Shown in pieces: positions 5,299-6,499 of a DNA stretch of 6,499 nucleotides. The stretch is taken from positions 1 to 6,499 of the forward strand of contig CAMDAN010000118.1 of the NCBI GenBank assembly GCA_945888535.1, given 5' to 3'. The translations under genes were made by a program, and so were the position numbers. Position 1 is the first letter of the stretch. Each line of letters starts with the position of its first letter. The notes beneath the pieces were generated by a model. It was not told the origin of the DNA and made no database searches. It saw nothing but the letters and a program-made list of their open reading frames with translations. Source of the DNA: Bordetella parapertussis. GTDB taxonomy: Bacteria > Pseudomonadota > Gammaproteobacteria > Burkholderiales > Burkholderiaceae_C.

Positions 5299-6499
5299 CT
5301 TTTACGAGTGTGGATACCGCTGTACGCGACGAGGGGCGCTACGACTACATCATCGTTGGCTCGGGGTCGGCGGGTTGTGTATTGGCCCATCGGCTCGGCG
5401 AAGATTTAAACATTCGTATTCTGGTTCTGGAGGCCGGTGGCAGCGATCGGGCGACGATCATTTCAATGCCGTCGGCGTTGTCTATTCCAATGAACACTGC
5501 CCGCTTCAACTGGGGCATGTCCACCGAACCAGAGCCCGGTTTGGATGGGCGCGTGATGAACTTGCCCCGAGGGAAAGGCTTGGGAGGATCGTCCTCCATC
5601 AACGGTATGTGCTGGGTGCGTGGCAACCCAATGGACTACGAGTTGTGGGAGGCCTTGGGCGCAGAGGGGTGGCGATGGTCCAACGTGTTGCCCTATTTTC
5701 AACGACTCGAAGCTGTGCAAGGTGGTGGGCCACTGCGAGGGACCGATGGGCCAATTAAAGTCACTCGGGGTCGGGAGAAGAATCCGCTTTACCAAGCCTT
5801 CGTGCAAGCCGGCGTGCAAGCCGGCTATGCCCAAAGCCCCAATATGAACCAGCGCCAGCACGAAGGCTTTGGTCCGATGGAGATGAACGTCGGCGGCGGC
5901 AGGCGCTGCAGCGCCGCAGTTGCCTATTTGCGTCCCGCTATTGCGCGTGGCAATGTCAGGGTGTTGACAGGGGCGTTGGTGGACAAGGTGCAAATGTCGG
6001 GCCGCCGTGCAACCGGTGTGCTGTTTTCAGTCAAGGGGCAACCCTGTCGCGCCCACGCCAAGCAAGAAGTTATCTTGTCTGCCGGTTCCATCATGTCGCC
6101 TGCGATCCTGAAGCGCTCAGGTATCGGACCGCAACAAGAATTGCGCGATCACGGAATTGAAGTGCTGCAGCACAGCCCGGGTGTTGGTGAAAACTTGATG
6201 GATCATCTGGAGCTGTACATCCAACAGGAATGCACGCAGCCGATTAGCTTGTATAAGGACGTTGGATTGCTTGGCAAAGCCAAGATTGGCGCCGAATGGC
6301 TGCTCACCCATCGCGGTTTGGGTGCCACCAACCATTTTGAAAGTGGCGGTCATATTCGAAGCCGCGCGGGTATTGTCTATCCCGACATTCAGTTCCATTT
6401 TCTGCCTCTGGCCGTTTCCTATGACGGCAAATCGCTGGCGAGTGGCCACGGCTACCAAGTCCATGTGGGTTCCAAGCGGTCCAAAAGTCGGGGTTGGGT
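5295..6499 (+). CDS. GMC-family FAD-dependent oxidoreductase, choline dehydrogenase (BetA)-like, C-terminus beyond the window
   Basis: An open frame of 401 codons runs off the right edge; full BetA-type enzymes have about 530-560 residues. GMC enzymes oxidise alcohols to aldehydes using FAD. The FAD-binding Rossmann motif is DYIIVGSGSAGCVLAHRL (residues 17-34) with the ribose-binding Glu46 in VLEAGG. GMC signature 1 is at about 93-110 (GKGLGGSSSINGMCWVRG) and signature 2 at 264-278 (GSIMSPAILKRSGIG). PGVGENLMDHLE, KIGAEWLLTHRGLGATNHFE and HVGSKRSKSRGW closely follow E. coli BetA as I recall it. The catalytic His/Asn pair lies past the window. I place the start at GTG 5295, overlapping the cupin stop by 4 bases; GTG 5310 is an alternative. 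Neither has a strong ribosome binding site, pointing to coupling. No BetI or aldehyde dehydrogenase gene is visible, so a substrate other than choline is possible. Confidence 0.93.
   Translation, partial: MTFTSVDTAVRDEGRYDYIIVGSGSAGCVLAHRLGEDLNIRILVLEAGGSDRATIISMPSALSIPMNTARFNWGMSTEPEPGLDGRVMNLPRGKGLGGSSSINGMCWVRGNPMDYELWEALGAEGWRWSNVLPYFQRLEAVQGGGPLRGTDGPIKVTRGREKNPLYQAFVQAGVQAGYAQSPNMNQRQHEGFGPMEMNVGGGRRCSAAVAYLRPAIARGNVRVLTGALVDKVQMSGRRATGVLFSVKGQPCRAHAKQEVILSAGSIMSPAILKRSGIGPQQELRDHGIEVLQHSPGVGENLMDHLELYIQQECTQPISLYKDVGLLGKAKIGAEWLLTHRGLGATNHFESGGHIRSRAGIVYPDIQFHFLPLAVSYDGKSLASGHGYQVHVGSKRSKSRGW

Noticed and set aside
5288..5758. Plus-strand open frame (156 codons) overlapping the start of the GMC gene in another frame
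   Set aside because: The GMC frame carries the FAD-binding and signature motifs continuously from 5295; this frame is its shadow.
5802..5825. Perfect 12-bp tandem repeat (GTGCAAGCCGGC twice) in the GMC oxidoreductase
   Set aside because: It encodes VQAGVQAG; E. coli BetA has a similar EAGVQAG at the same place, so it is ordinary conserved coding sequence.
5463..5993. Long minus-strand open frame (176 codons) opposite the GMC oxidoreductase
   Set aside because: It lies entirely antisense to a well-recognised gene, with no recognisable domain; an artefact of GC-rich codon use.

Overview
The window looks like chromosomal DNA of a betaproteobacterium, most likely Burkholderiales and perhaps Comamonadaceae. 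This rests on moderate-to-high GC genes, AT-rich control regions, and the order glmU, Lrp-type regulator, glmS, which I recall (from memory, not checked) as common in that group. There are seven recognisable protein genes and one partial gene at each edge (eight in all counting both partial genes). I see no RNA gene, insertion sequence, CRISPR array or replication origin.

Left part (1-3751), the amino-sugar locus: the 3' end of glmU, a two-gene toxin-antitoxin (TA) module (Phd/YefM-type antitoxin followed by a PIN-domain toxin), a convergent Lrp/AsnC-type regulator, and a divergent, complete glmS. GlmS makes glucosamine-6-phosphate from fructose-6-phosphate and glutamine. GlmU performs the last two steps to UDP-N-acetylglucosamine, the precursor of peptidoglycan and lipopolysaccharide. 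The TA module sits between these housekeeping genes. It has its own 35-bp palindrome overlapping a -10 element, and the toxin stop codon shares a TTAA with the regulator's stop codon.

Right part (3836-6499), a probable accessory catabolic unit: a LysR-type regulator on the minus strand diverges from a small Cupin_3-type protein. The cupin gene overlaps by 4 bp (GTGA) a flavin-dependent GMC oxidoreductase closely resembling choline dehydrogenase BetA, which runs off the right edge. The 140-bp divergent spacer holds a T-N11-A LysR box, a plausible promoter for the cupin operon and repeated CTTGTC motifs. The layout suggests a LysR-controlled operon for oxidation of an alcohol (choline or another small polar alcohol); the true substrate cannot be read from the sequence.

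Nothing here is clearly a new class of system. The points most worth a second look are the LysR/cupin/BetA-like operon with a cupin lacking the usual histidine metal ligands, and the TA module's embedded, possibly leaderless promoter-operator in the glm locus.
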